NCBI GenBank assembly: GCA_022835595.1
Contig: BQUP01000008.1
Location: 434,001-498,000 of the forward strand
Origin: Cystobasidium ongulense
Taxonomy: Eukaryota > Basidiomycota > Cystobasidiomycetes > Cystobasidiales > Cystobasidiaceae
Reading direction: 5' to 3'
Length of the DNA: 64,000 nt
A program made the position numbers and the translations under genes. The notes beneath the pieces are model-generated. The model did no database searches, was not told the DNA's origin, and was given only the letters and a program-made list of their open reading frames with translations. Within the stretch, counting starts at the first letter, position 1; every line of letters begins with the position of its first letter. Shown here piece after piece: positions 43,928 through 56,370 of this stretch.

Positions 43928-45990
43928 ATGATCGTGCCTGCAGAGGCCGAGTTGGCTCAACCACCAATCTTCAGCGAGGCCGACGAGGCTACCCTTCGTA
44001 ACGAAGGCATAGAGAACCATCAACTACCTTCCCATATACACAACAAGGAAAAATCTGCTGCTCTTCCAGGTAGCAATGGCACCAGCGCCACTCAAAGTGT
44101 AGACCTCGAGAATGCAGAGCTTGCGGAAAAGTTCATCATAGTCGAGTTCGATGAAGGCGAAAGCCCCCGTGAATGGAGTAGAGCCCGAAAGTGGTTTGTT
44201 ACATTCAGCACGAGTTCGCTCTGCTTGGCAGTAGCACTAGGTTCATCTCTACCTACTGGAGAGTAAGTCTTGCGTCGGCGACATAATAGCTACTCTGTTA
44301 GCAGCTCCGAGAAGCAAAAGTTGATTGTTTCTGATTTTACCCGAACAGTCTACCGGGTCCAGCACGCACTCTTGGAGTCTCCAATGAAGCCATCTACCTT
44401 TCCATTTCACTCTTCGTCGTCGGGTTCGGTGTCGGACCTCTAGTCTTTGCACCCATGTCCGAAGTCGTCGGAAGACGCATTATCTACGCAATTTCTATGT
44501 TCTTCTGTGAGTATATGCGACTGTTAAATCAGATTGCCAAGAATTATTCAACTGACTTCGCAAGCAGTCTTCATTTTCACGCTACCAAGCGCTCTTGCAC
44601 AGAATATCGGAACTATGCTTGTCTGCCGACTGGTGAGCTACTTTAAATTCCGAATGTATACCCAGACGATTTACTTACCTGTCCCGTCGTCTTTAGCTCG
44701 CCGGTACTGCTAGTTCAGCCCCCATGACCAATGTCGGTGGAACTATGAGTGACATCTGGGCTGTTCACGAGCGAGGTATCCCAATGGCCATTTTTTCAAT
44801 GACGATCTTGTAAGTCATCGCGAAGCTCTGGCAATTCACAATCAATAATCTCACGCTTCCTTTGTTTCTCTAGCATGGGTCCATGCCTTGGTCCTCTTTT
44901 CGGAGGTTGGATTTCATATAAGACGCACGACTGGAGGTGGATCTACTGGGTCCTGTTCATCCTTTGCGGATTCACCTTCATGACAGCAGCTCTATCTCCG
45001 GAAACACTAGCACCTGTACTTCTGCGACGCAAAGCCGCCAAGCTACGCAAGACGACTGGCAACCCATCATACAAGGCCGCCTCTGAACTCAATGTCGTCC
45101 CTCTATCCGAGCGCTTGAAGGTCGCCATGACGCGTCCATTGATTATGATGTTCGCGGAGCCAATCATTTTCTTCCTCTCCATCTATCTTTCATTCATCTA
45201 TGCTCTACTATATCTACTCTTCTTTGCTTTCCCCATTGCATTCGAAGAGGTTAGAGGCTGGAACCCAGGTATGACAGGCGTCGCTTTCGTCAGTATCATT
45301 GTAAGCAATCTTTCTTTCATTTTCTTTACCGTGCGGGAGGTAGCCTTGAACTTGGCTGACACGCATTCCTTTCATTTAGATTGGTATTCTCCTTGCCGGC
45401 TGTGTTCTACCGCTCCAAGAAAAGTTTTACGCTCGAGCAACTGCCAACGGTCCCTTCCCTGAGGCACGTCTATATCCGATGATGCTGGGATCTATCACCC
45501 TACCCATTGCACTATTCATCTTTGCCTTCACCGGCGGATACGATTGGGTACACTGGATGGGACCCATGGTTGCCGGAACAATTTTCGGGTTCTCCATGAT
45601 TTGTATTTACGTTTCCGCCAATAGCTAGTGAGTACGGTCACACTTGAACGATCCGGAATGTATACTGACGCTTAGCTTTGATCTTAATAGCATCGTTGAC
45701 AGTTATGCCAGCTATGCGGCTTCAGCCATCGCTTCCAAGACACTCATGCGCTCTCTGGTTGGAGCTTCGGTACCTCTCTGGGTAACGCAAATGTTCCACA
45801 ACATGGGCTTCCAATGGGCCGGCCTACTGTTGGCTCTCGTGTCCTGCGTGATTCTAGTAAGCCATCTGCGATATTCCCACTAGCATCAGCCTCGCACTAA
45901 CTTTTGATTCACTTTCAGCCCATTCCATTCCTGTTCTTCAAGTATGGCAAACAGATCCGTGGACGCTCTAGCCGTGCCGAACGCGACTAA
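43928..45990 (+). CDS. DHA1-type MFS efflux transporter
   Basis: Multi-exon gene from ATG 43928 to TAA 45988-45990. A hydrophilic N-terminus ends in [17 protein letters not shown], the usual lead-in of fungal DHA1 drug:H+ antiporters (Flr1/Tpo1/Caf5 type). Twelve membrane helices follow in exons joined across short introns. Signature motifs: [20 protein letters not shown] with GRRIIY (motif A), [27 protein letters not shown] (motif C), DWRWIYW, and late [20 protein letters not shown]. It ends in a basic tail ([14 protein letters not shown]). It probably exports drugs, polyamines or related small molecules at the plasma membrane. Substrate cannot be told from sequence. The promoter carries repeated CGG motifs. 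Confidence 0.88.
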
Positions 45991-46599
45991 GCGAAATCGA
46001 CCTAGTAAATTTATTCATAGCTTTCATTATTATAGAGGCACACAGAGTGCATTAATCATTACCAGATTGGTTCACAATCAATTAATAATGCAGAATACCT
46101 GCAGGTACACACAAGTGTGATTGTACTTTTGTTGCGTAATCCGATAATTCAGTTTTCAGCATGTTTGATGTGGTGACTTATCGCAACCGTCAGTCCCCAG
46201 TCTGAAGCCAGCTAATGCACTGATCAGATTGCCTGTTAAAGTGTCGGCCAGTTTGCGTGGCAAATCACGCGCATCATTGTCTGAGCGGACAAGACAATTT
46301 GAGGTGGAACGTTGATAAGAACAGCTCAGCCAGTTAGCGACTTGAGGTACTCTGCAGCCCTTCAAACGTAACCGTACCATAGAGAGGATTCCTGGAAAAG
46401 CTTGCTGCTGTTTTCCTGTTCCTGCATTCCTCAAGCCTCTTTAAGAAGTCTCGCTCGCGCAGTTCGAAAGCCTGACAGGTTGAGGCACGCCCAAGCTTTC
46501 CTGTAAGTCGTACTCGAGCTAGAAAGTATACATGGACAGCATGGTACTGATGGATAGCTGCAAATAATAGCAGCTTGTGATATTGGTCGTTCCTTCAAC
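45991..46599. other. Intergenic, about 0.6 kb
   Basis: A/T-rich near 46000-46140, with no convincing gene on either strand. Confidence 0.5.
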
Positions 46600-47268
46600 A
46601 TGCATAATCAACCGACCCAAGCGCCTCAAGACCCGCAACCTTTTCCAACAGTCACAGCTCTGCTTATTGCGATAATACTGTCGCTGAGCAGATGCGTAGA
46701 TTGGCTTTTGCGTAACACTGTTCCTATCGTCACTTCACCTCGCTTTACGAATGCTGTGAAAGATGCTGGGCTGGCAGCGGCACCCGTTGTGCAGAAAGTC
46801 GTGCGAGACGTTTGGAACTGGTATACTGCAACGGAGCGAGACAAACCAACCTCTTCAGTATCTGCAACAGGAGCCATTGTTCCCTGCAAAACTTCGCAAA
46901 CCCTCACGTTCGGCATCTCGATGCCAGGCGTAACTTTCAACATGCAATATCAAGCGAATAGTGCGCCCGTAGTGCAGTCAGCAGGGAAAACTGAATCAGC
47001 AGAGCCTCGCCTCCGTCCGACATTGGAAGAAGATAGGCTGCAACTAGAGTCTGGCCAGCAGCGGCGCGTGCTGTTCGCTCCTCCTTCGGAAGCTGCGCCA
47101 CCGCCGTCAACGCTCTTCAGCAAGGCGCGAGATTCCGTAGCTTCCGTATCAAACCTGCCTCTACACACGCTTGCTTATCTTCCCTATTTCACTCCTCTGC
47201 ATCCACTTCGCATGTGTACAAGCGTTTGGAACGCATCGCGGCCTGCAAAGCCAAATGCCTTGCGGTAG
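46600..47268 (+). CDS. Unrecognised small membrane protein
   Basis: Intronless frame of 222 codons, ATG 46600 to TAG 47266-47268. One hydrophobic segment near the N-terminus (TVTALLIAIILSLSRCVDWL) is followed by a helix ending VQKVVRDVWNWYTATER, then a polar, Pro/Ser-rich remainder. It may be a membrane-anchored peripheral protein, for example of mitochondria or ER. No family recognised. The clean ATG, the length and the lack of stops support coding. Confidence 0.5.
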   Translation: MHNQPTQAPQDPQPFPTVTALLIAIILSLSRCVDWLLRNTVPIVTSPRFTNAVKDAGLAAAPVVQKVVRDVWNWYTATERDKPTSSVSATGAIVPCKTSQTLTFGISMPGVTFNMQYQANSAPVVQSAGKTESAEPRLRPTLEEDRLQLESGQQRRVLFAPPSEAAPPPSTLFSKARDSVASVSNLPLHTLAYLPYFTPLHPLRMCTSVWNASRPAKPNALR

Positions 47269-47503
47269 CGGTAATCCAAGACCCCTTGAACCCTTAACGA
47301 ACGATAGACTTAATGGAGGAGACAATTCGAGAGCTAATAAAGACATTAATGATTGTAACACTTAGATATGGGAAGTCTTCAGACTAGACAGTGCATAGGA
47401 ATATACTTACATTAGATGCGAAGACGCTTGATCGAGATCTTTCGCTACTCTGCAAGCTTGCTCTTCGCAGAGCTGCTTCGTACAGCCAGCAACGGCAGCA
47501 GAC

Positions 47504-50500
47504 ATGAGTACCGCTTCACTCGTCTCCGACTTTCTCAACAGTCCAGATGGCGCAGAGAGCCCCGCTGTGGCTCAGCTTCCGGCCGAGCTTGCCCAGCTCA
47601 TCATTCAACACCGTGCGAATCTACTCGATATCGTGAGGGCTTCTGGAGAATACCTTACGAGCGACGACGACAAGCGCCGCGGAAAAGGTGCGCAAGTCAT
47701 GATACCGTCGGCAATTGTTGTGGAAACTGACAAGCCCTGTATCTGTCCTTACAGGAATCAGCCTGCTCGCTCGTGTCGTGACGAAGTGTCCAAAAGAAGC
47801 TGCAACAAGACAGGAGAGTAAGCTACACCTCCTAGTAAGCTACAGGTGATGCTGCTCGGGCTGACTCGAACTTGTATGTCTGATCTCAAGCCCGAACGCT
47901 GGCCGAATTCTTCACATCCTGCATATCGAAACCACTTAGCGAGCAGGTCTTCGTACCTACTTTAGAAGGCTTGACAGCTCTCGCCAAACTGCCACATTTC
48001 GGACCTCTGGAGACTGTAAATGTTTGCAAGGCGTGAGTAAAATACCGAGGACGATTGTCAGCAGTATGGCCACTCCAGCTGAAGGCTTTACTGATTGGGC
48101 TGCTTCCATTGTACAGTATCTTCAAGCATGTCGATTTACACGGGCGGCCACAGACTACACGCTTTCTAGTATACTGCCTTATGGACGCGCTTATGGCCCA
48201 ACGTAGGGAAGGTACGTCAGACAAAAATACACAACCACGCAGATTTGTGTGAACTTATATCCGCTGTTCGGCTTCGTCTTGCATACAGCTTTGAAGCGAA
48301 TGGGAAAAGACTTCTTAACAGGATACTGTCAATTGGTGACCGGCGAGAAGGATCCCCGGAATCTTCGCCTGGCCTTCTCGATAGAGCGAGTCATGCTTGT
48401 GGAGTTCGATATTTCAGAGAGTGTCGAGGTAAGCGGAATCGAGAGTCGGAGCGACGGCTGTGACATGTACTGAACAGGCTCCTATAGGATCTATTCGATG
48501 TCATCTTCTGTTACTTTCCCATAACGTTCACGCCGCCGCCTAACGACCCTTATGGCATAACTAGTGAGCAGCTACAGGCTTCCCTAAGGTAGGCAATTTC
48601 GTCTGTCAAGCGTACCATTAGAAGGCTGCTTAGCAGTTGTTGCCATTTCAGAGCTTGCCTGGCAGCTAGCCCGAAATTTGGACCACTCGCATTGCCGTTA
48701 TTTATGGAGAAACTACAAGCGAGCGCTACCAACGCCAAGGTAGGCTTAGAGGTTGTGACTTTCACTGTTTCCAGCACTAACTCGGTCTCTATTAATCAGC
48801 GCCAAACTCTGGAGGCTCTTGTCGCATGCTTTCCTGTATATGGGAGAGCTATCGTTCTGCCTGAAGCCGGGAGGTTTTGGGAAGCGTTGAATGTCGAAGT
48901 AAGGGCCGTTACTCCATTTGTGCCAGAAGTTGGCTAACGTTGTCCTCCTTTCATAGATATTCCACGCTAGCGATCCCGAGACGGAAGAATGCGCACTCAG
49001 AGCTCTCAAGGTGATGCTATCTACCTTGTTCCCAGATGAAAGCGAGAACCCCGATGAAAGCGAGAATGATACACACTCGCTACCACAAGATAAGGCGATA
49101 GGAATATACAACAAAATGAGAGATCACTGCCTTCTCGAATTGAAAGATGCAGACAAGACAAATGCCACCCCAGCAACAAAGATACTTTGTCAAGCAATAA
49201 CAGCATCAGGTAAGTCTGTCGACATGCCAAGCATGTATCCGAATGTAGCTGATCTTTCTATTCAATCAGGCATCCTGGCACACCACCTTGTTCCAGTCGT
49301 GTTCGAGCATATCCTGGACGCATACAAATCGCCGGACAAAGCACAGCAGAGATCCGCCCTGTTCCAGATCATGGGCCAGCTGATCAAAGCTATGCAAACT
49401 TCGCCTGGACCCTTAGGACGTCAAGCGCTTTCAGCATATAGGGAGGAGATATTGAGCCTAGCGGCATCCAACCTTGGAACTTCGTCGACTCAGGAGCAAG
49501 CCTTATTCTGTCTTGCTCAGCTTGCAGGATTGGCCAACTGCCTCTCGCATCAAGAGCTGGTGTTCGCCCTTCAAAGTATCACCGATGTTCTAGTCAAGCC
49601 CGATCCAGATGCTAGTGATGATATGGCTGCAAACGCTCTAGATGCGTTGAACAGCCTGACAAAGCTATATTCCTCGGACATCGAAGAAATCACCCTTCCT
49701 CCACTTATGCAACTTCTGCCGGATGCCGCGCCTCCCCGAGAAGATACAACCGCTATTGCCGAGTATAGGGTTGCTCTGGCTAGTTTGGCGACTTTATGCG
49801 TCTCTCCGACCCTCTTCGAAACCTTCCTCATCCGAATACTCAGTCGCGTGGAACGGTTATCGCGGCCCAATACAGACGCCTCTCAAGCTTACCAACAGAC
49901 GGTCTTGTACTGCCATCACCTCCTTACTACTTTGCGGGTGGTTATTGAGAAGAAGATTAAAGCGGGACACAAAGACATACAAAGCTGTGCGAGTCGAGTC
50001 ATTAACCGCCTTTTTGGACTATTCATAAGTCGGAATCAGGATACTTCGACTAAATCATCGGCAGCCACGAGCACCAGATTGATGGGAGATGCAGGCAGAA
50101 TCATTACTTCGCTTGTCCAGCAAATGGACGAAAGGTATGCCAGTATTGCCAACAGACAAACCGAGACTTGACTGACTTTGGCTTGATTAGATCTCAACGC
50201 TCATTAATGACAGAGTTGCAGGCAGCTTTCTTCGACGGCAAGGTGCAAAGCTTGTGCGCGGATATCAGTGCACCTGAACATGATTTCCGACCGTTCTCAG
50301 TTAGTACCATTCTTTACTATATTAGCGCATGGCTTACCCTTGGCGTCATCAGATCGAAGCGCCTGTGCAGCAGCGCAATCTCTGCGTGCTATACGCGCAT
50401 GCATTATTTTCGATGCGACCACAAGTGAGTGTATGGTGGTCGATGATGCCTGAATCGACGCTGACATCGGCAATTAGGTACTCGACAACGCCCAAGAATT

Positions 50501-51771
50501 GCAGCGCCTATGTGCGACTGTCCTTGATATGTTGCCCAAATCACATAAAGAATACTCTTTGGATAGCCTGTACAAGCTGTTATCATCCTTGCTCAACAAG
50601 AAGGCCGAAGGTATGCATGCAGCTTAGAGATATCCGCTATCAGTTGCTGACTGCTTTACAGTTCTAGAATCGTTCATTGATTCACATCTTGGATCCTTCT
50701 GGGAAAGCCACATCGTTGATGCTGCAGTCCCTTTGCACGAGCGACAAATCTCCCTAGCCGCCTATGCTTGGGTGGGTACCAGCTAACATCAGTCAAATGA
50801 GCGACCTAAGCTGAGTTTGTTTGTACAGGCTATGCGTGGTCTCGTCATGCGCAGCGATAGCCGGGCATATACTGGTATATCGAGTGTTTTGGGACTCTTC
50901 CAGGACGACGTCTTAGGTGGAGACGCTGCCAGATCCATGGTAATCCTGAGTCGCGAAAGCGACAGCGTCATTGCTAAGGAGAACTACTCTGTCATTCGGG
51001 TAAGTGATTACGCGTGTATTGCCAAACCATATCGCCAAATCAATGACTAATCCGTCTTCGCGATTCAGCTGTTGTATAAGCAACGCTTTTACTCCTTCAT
51101 CATGCCTAAATTGGTACAAGGCTATCAAGCAGCAGGTAAGCAACCTGATACGAGACCGGCGTACTTTTGAGTATCTAACATATCTTTTAACCAGAAACAG
51201 GCAAGGGGACATCATACCTAATCGGACTCTCGTGCTTGCTACAAAGCATGCCAAAACAGACCTCTGTGACTGAGCTTCCTAAGGTGAGAACTTCAATATG
51301 CTCCTGCCGAGAGACCTGCTAACGTCTGCCTGCTGCCAGCTCCTGCCGTTGCTGCTACGAGCTCTTGATCTACCTGAGCTGGATCTTCGCGCCAACGTCG
51401 TAGATACGCTAGCGTTGCTGGTCAAAGATACTCCGGAAGCCATCAAGGGACATGCCGGATCAATTGTGTCTACTCTGCTTCGAATGGCACTATGCGAGAA
51501 CCCCGCTACAGATAGCGAGGCGGCGGCAGTAAGCTTCATAGAACTTGTTGAAACGAACCGGACTTACGGTCGTTGCTCATAACAGAATTTGCGCATCGCC
51601 GCACTCAAATGTCTGACTGTCTTCCCGGACAGCCTAGACTGGCTCACGCTGCATCAACAGAAGCAGCCTGTTTTAAAGGCTTTGGCAACGGCGGTTGATG
51701 ACCCGAAGAAGCGTGTTCGGAAAGAAGCTGTCGATTGCAGAGCGCGGTGGTATCTTTTCAAAGCGCCTTAG
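47504..51771 (+). CDS. MMS19: MMS19 HEAT-repeat protein
   Basis: Scaffold of the cytosolic iron-sulfur targeting complex. It delivers Fe-S clusters to DNA enzymes such as XPD/Rad3 and polymerases, and so affects nucleotide excision repair and transcription. Many short exons run from ATG 47504 (MSTASLVSDFLNSPDG) to TAG 51769-51771. Recognised stretches: the N-terminal MMS19 region (VLAEFFTSCISKPLSEQVFV; GKDFLTGYCQLVTGEKDPRN; FDVIFCYFPITFTPPPNDPY), a long middle exon (49011-50171) and the C-terminal HEAT repeats (LRIAALKCLTVFPDSL; DDPKKRVRKEAVDCR). The gene converges on UBC7, 100 bp away. Family is clear; several internal exon borders were not worked out base by base. Confidence 0.85.
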
Positions 51772-51872
51772 CGTAGTGTAGGTATACAGTGATAAATGTT
51801 TAGGCTAGAATGACATGTAGCTACAAATGCAATATACAATATAAGAAGACTTGAGTGCGCTAGGAGAGCCGT

Positions 51873-52847
51873 TCATACAGTTGTAATCGTTGCCGACTTG
51901 GCAGTCTCTGGAAGGCCGAGTTGCTGTCTGACGAAACCTCTTATCGTGTTCTCGTAAAGGGTTTTGTTGTCGCGATACAGTTTCTATTCAATATCCCTTA
52001 GCTTTAGAAGGTAGTACTAGGTAATAGGGCAGCACTGCTTACGCATACGTCGATGTTTGCGCCAGACTCGATATTGGGTTCTAGGACAGACCTCAAATTA
52101 GCTTCACTGTGTTGAGGGGCTGCCAGGGAGAAACAAACTCACCTGCAAGCATGCTCAATACGCTGAGGAGGATCGAGTTGACGTTCTGTACTGGTGACCA
52201 TCTTTCCGAGCTTGATTCGTACATGTTGGGATCGTCTCCTGGCGAATGCAATATTGATATACAGACGTTTCCATCGGCATAGACTGATGGACATGAATTA
52301 GCGTCTGATACCACTTCTATCAGGAAGAAAACACCCACTATTTGGATGCATTAGTGGCTAGGAGGCGCAGCGTTAGTTACGGTAGACACATATCCGAATA
52401 GGCACGTCGCTTACCGGGTCGAAGCGCATCTGCGGAGTTATAGTCAGCACAGCGACTCGTTTAACGCAGAAAGCCACCTACCTTTGGAGGATTCAGAGGA
52501 TAGTCTCGCGGGAATGAAAGTCTCGCGCAGAAGATGCCACCTTCGAAAGGTGTTTCGTCAGGTCCTTTGATGTAGGCTTCCCATTCGAAGAAGTTGTTCT
52601 CGTCAATCGGGCCTGCGAACGCATGCAATGCCGGTCAATAGCTTACGGATTGACTGCCTCCTGCTCCTTGCTTACCAGCTATGAACATGTCCTCTGCCGG
52701 ATCACCATTTCGGGTCATTTGCTTGTACTGCAAGCAAGGCAAGCGGACGTTGGTAGCCGTTCGTCCAACTCAGGTCTAAGCGAGCCAGCCCACCTCGGTC
52801 ATCAGCCTGCGCGTGGCAGTGGTCATTTGCTGTCGGCCACTCTGCAT
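51873..52847 (-). CDS. UBC7: Ubc7-like E2 ubiquitin-conjugating enzyme
   Basis: Eight small exons from ATG 52847 ([18 protein letters not shown]) to TGA 51873-51875. Joined exons read [15 protein letters not shown], then [18 protein letters not shown] and [20 protein letters not shown] with PLNPPK, then [20 protein letters not shown], which holds the catalytic Cys. It continues [29 protein letters not shown] and a last exon [16 protein letters not shown]. The 13-residue acidic insert after the active site ([13 protein letters not shown]) is the mark of the Ubc7/UBE2G/Cdc34 class. Ubc7 serves ER-associated degradation with Cue1 and Hrd1/Doa10. The gene is divergent from a phosphatase gene, with 142 bp between the start codons. 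Boundaries of the exon before the active site have a small ambiguity. Confidence 0.85.
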
Positions 52848-52989
52848 CTTGTTCGTATATCGTGGTTGTGTGCTGTACAAGGTGCGAGAACGTGATCGGC
52901 CCGTCCTATGTGGCCACAAGGCAGCACCTTCCTCTTGTTTCGTTCTCTACTCCAATAATGCTGCCTTCTTTATACTGAAGTATCAAGAC

Positions 52990-54510
52990 ATGCCTCGCTT
53001 CAGTATGCGGCCGCTGCTGGTTCTGTCGACTTTCCTGCTGTTCTGCTGGGCTTTTGGACTGCCATCCTGGCCACGGCTGCAGGGCAAACAACCTGCCCAG
53101 GTGACATTCAAGCAGGCGCAAAGTGCGGTTCACTCGCTGGAAAAGCCATGGAAGAAGCGAGTGGTTGCTATTGGAGGTAAGCAGTGTTACTTCCTAGCTT
53201 GAATGGCATTGGCTGATACACTTGAGCAGATCTGCACGGTGATCTATCACATGCACTCAAAATACTGAGAACGGCTTCGCTAGTGGATCAACGTGGCTAC
53301 TGGATAGGAAAGGATACAACCCTGATACAGACGGGAGACATCGTTGACCGAGGGCCAGATACCATAGCGATATACAGGCTCTTTGAAACCCTGCGAACGC
53401 AAGCTAGGGAAGCTGGTGGCGAGGTTGTCTCCTTGTTAGGAAACCACGAGGTATGTCACGTCCAAGCAGGTGACGCATAGTGATAAGCTGAGCATCTTTC
53501 CATACAGTTCATGAATGGTAGGTTCGAATAGCACCGGACCTGACTATCCGCTGACATGCCTTCAGTGATGGGCGATTGGCGCTACGTGACAAAGGTATTT
53601 GAAAGTTGCAACTACTCTTAGTATCGCAGCAGCTGATTCGGATATACAGGAGGACATTGAAACTTTTCACGGTGACCAGGCGCGTCGCCGAGCCTTTTCT
53701 TCTGGATGGATTGGACAGGTACGACCATCACCTGCTGTGATTGTTTAGCTCGATTGCAGACTAGCTGATAACAGATGACCTAGACGTTCCTCGCCAACTA
53801 TTCGGTGGCTACGCAAGTCACCTACAGTCCGACCCTTCCCGCTAGCCTAAAGGGATTGCTCACTCCGCATTCTGTGGTCGCCGTGCATGGTGGAATACAC
53901 CCATCATGGGCGAATGTTACGCGCACCAATGAAGTAGGACACAGCTTCTTACAGCGTCTTATAAGCGCAGATGTCGCATCTTCGAAGTCGTTACCTCCAG
54001 ACACACCGTATGAGGAACGAGACCTGTACTCGGCTTCGGGTAAGCTTTTACAATGCTGTCAAGCCGAGTGATCGTTTACACGTTCTTTTCCTGAAAACCT
54101 ACAGGGCCACTCTGGTACCGCGGGTATGCGCTAGATAGCGAAGCGGACGGGATCTGTGAGCAAGCTGAAGAGGTTTTGAGAACACTTGGGGCTACCCGCA
54201 TGATCATGGGACACACACCTCAATTCAAAGGCATATGGAGCCGATGTCGCTCGAAAGTTATCGTTATTGATACGTAAGCTGAGGTTTCCTATTCACGTCC
54301 GACTCTGATGACAATCCAACCCTTCGCAGTGGTATCTCAAGCGCATACGGAGGCCCTCTAAGCGCGCTAGACATCCAGTACTCATTGGTACCGTCGGCAG
54401 ACGACACCAGCAAGCTGGTGGAGAAAGAGACTATAACCGCCTTGTATGAACAAAGCAAGCAGGTCCTGGTGAGGAAAGAACGAACGATTGAGATTCCGAG
54501 GGATAAGTGA
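52990..54510 (+). CDS. Calcineurin-like metallophosphatase, secretory-type
   Basis: Multi-exon gene from ATG 52990 to TGA 54508-54510. An N-terminal hydrophobic segment (LLVLSTFLLFCWAFGLPSW) acts as signal anchor. The metal-binding motifs of the PPP/MPP fold follow in order: VVAIGDLHGD (split by an intron near 53176-53229), TGDIVDRGPD, SLLGNHEFMN (split near 53452-53507), AVHGGIHP, and MGHTPQ. This matches the Shewanella-like protein phosphatase group, found in the ER or secretory pathway of plants and fungi. The substrate is unknown. It shares a short divergent promoter with UBC7, whose product acts at the ER. Confidence 0.8.
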
Positions 54511-54646
54511 TAGATGCGGCTGGGATCTGGAAATGGATTGTACAACGATAGATGCACAAAGTATGTTAATTGGAAGATCCCGATATGCTAGAACTCGACT
54601 GTGAATGTATTTTTTTCGAGCTGTGAAGCACAACATGTTAGAATAC

Positions 54647-54987
54647 TTAATACCCTGTACTCTGTATACGCTCAGCTTCTTCACTCGCCTCGTCTTCCAG
54701 TTGCTCCTTGATCATCTCAACCGAGTCGGCCGACACGAGGAGATGCGTCTCGTCGAGGTCTTGAATTAGGAAGTTGCGCTCCTCGTTCATCACAAGGATG
54801 AGTTGCTTCACAGGCGGGTCGCTATTCAGCAGTATCAACAGCGCGTCAGTGTTGACCTGCAAGAGCAAGTGTCAAAGAATCGGCTCGTACGTGGTGATAA
54901 GTACCCCTACACAAGGAACGAAAACGTCAACAGAGTCATAGAAGGTCAAAGAGGCGAGCAAAACACACCTTTGATGGCTCTGACCAT
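54647..54987 (-). CDS. TFB5: TFIIH subunit Tfb5 (TTDA/GTF2H5)
   Basis: Two exons for a small protein of about 77 residues. Exon 1 is ATG 54987 (MVRAIKG), with a donor GGT|GTGTTT at about 54966. Exon 2 starts after a TTGCAG acceptor near 54857: VNTDALLILLNSDPPVKQ, then NFLIQDLDETHLLVSADSVE, stopping at 54647. MVRA-KG, DP-KQ, and DLD-THL are the Tfb5/TTDA signature. It stabilises core TFIIH through Tfb2/p52 and is needed for nucleotide excision repair. The intron after the seventh codon hides the N-terminus from simple ORF calls. It is divergent from the next gene, with 153 bp between the start codons. Confidence 0.8.
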
Positions 54988-55140
54988 GCTGCCGGTGCAG
55001 CCTGTCAAATCGCAAGTCGCAACAAAGTCAAGGTCGGGCTGCTCGATTGCCTTTTTGTAAAGCCAGAAGTGTGCCACGGTTGTTCATATTGCGCTTGTCT
55101 TCGCATCCAATTGCGATACAATCTCACAGCAGTAGCAAGA

Positions 55141-56344
55141 ATGGACCTGTTCGAGCCATGTACGCTGGGCGCACTCTCGGGTGGCTTCGCTTCCAGAACC
55201 AACTGACATTATCGTGATGCAGGGCGAAACGCTCCACCGGCGCGTCATACACTCGAGTCTGACAGCGAGGAAGAGCAAGATCCAGAAGACGTTTACAAAT
55301 CTGGTCCCTCCACATCAACGAGGTTTCAAAAACCCGCGGCGGTAGTGGAAGTGCAATGGACAGCCGGCCCTCCCTCGGCAAAGGTTCAAGACCTAATCAT
55401 CGCAAACGGCGAAGCTGGCATGGCCTGGAGTCAAGGTCTAGAGGGATCAAGTCTATCAGTTGACGGGTTTCTCCGTGTAGATGGCCAAAAGGTGATTTGT
55501 ATGTCCTAAGAACAAGCGACCCAAGCTGACGACGCTCTCGTCTACTTTGTAGGCAGCGAGTTTGACTTGCTTTGCAAAACCCAAGCCCACAGTGATTGCG
55601 TTTATATCAGCATCGTTGACATATCAAGCAATGCATACAGTGGCAGAACGTCTTATAGAAGAATCCCAACCATCCAAGTAGGACGCCACATCACAGCATA
55701 CCCGGCAATCCAAAAAAGCAATTCTGACGAACGGTGTCTATATTTCAGTATGACCATCATCGACTCCTACTCGTACTCTTCGTACTTATCGTCTACTGCT
55801 TCGAAGCCTTCAATTCGCTATTTGGCCACGGGTAGCCAACCAGATGTCAAACTGCAGCGCTTCGAACCTCCGAATCTTATGCAGGGCTTGACAGCAGCTT
55901 GTGCATGCGAGGTGTGTGTATCAAGTCAAAGTTTCGATATTCAGAGTGATTTTGATAGTTCTCTTGAACTCTCTTCAGGCCGATGAACGCGACATTCCCT
56001 GTTTAATTGTCTTGTTCCCATCGAATCTTTCCGACTCTACCAGCGCCTCCGTAATTGTTCACGCAACACATAGGCAACCTGTCCCTGAGAGTGTATACGA
56101 CTACGGAGGTCCTCTGCCTGGGTCTGAGAATTTGCTCGATGGGGGAGATAATCGAAGCGCGCTGTCGCACTTAAGCACCTCTCTTGGCTGGAACAATTTG
56201 GGTTGGCGTGTCCCAGTGCTTTCCAGCGGAATGCAGAATAGGCGGCCAGGGAGCGGTTCTACGAATCAAGCTGGCTTTGGCTGGTGGGAAGAATCCAAGC
56301 GGGCTCATCGACAGGCCATCTCGGATGGAGGTATGTATACATAG
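55141..56344 (+). CDS. Conserved-looking protein, possibly proteasome assembly chaperone 1
   Basis: Four exons from ATG 55141 (MDLFEPCTLGALSG). A small intron (about 55180-55226) joins to RNAPPARHTLESDSEEEQD. A second intron lies near 55499-55552 and a third (about 55912-55979) separates PPNLMQGLTAACACE from ADERDIPCLIVLFP. The gene ends at TAG 56342-56344. The order of acidic N-terminus, beta-rich middle and a late helix-strand pair resembles PSMG1/PAC1, which pairs with PAC2 to assemble the 20S alpha ring. The match is weak and from memory. The 3' end is only 26 bp from the stop of the opposing methyltransferase gene. A GTATGT just before the stop could be a donor, but continuing would run into that gene. 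Confidence 0.5.
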
Positions 56345-56370
56345 ATGTTGTCCGTTCTGCATGGCGCAAT

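Noticed and set aside
46626-46943. 105-codon antisense frame within the small membrane protein gene
   Set aside because: Shadow of the plus-strand frame, with no independent content.
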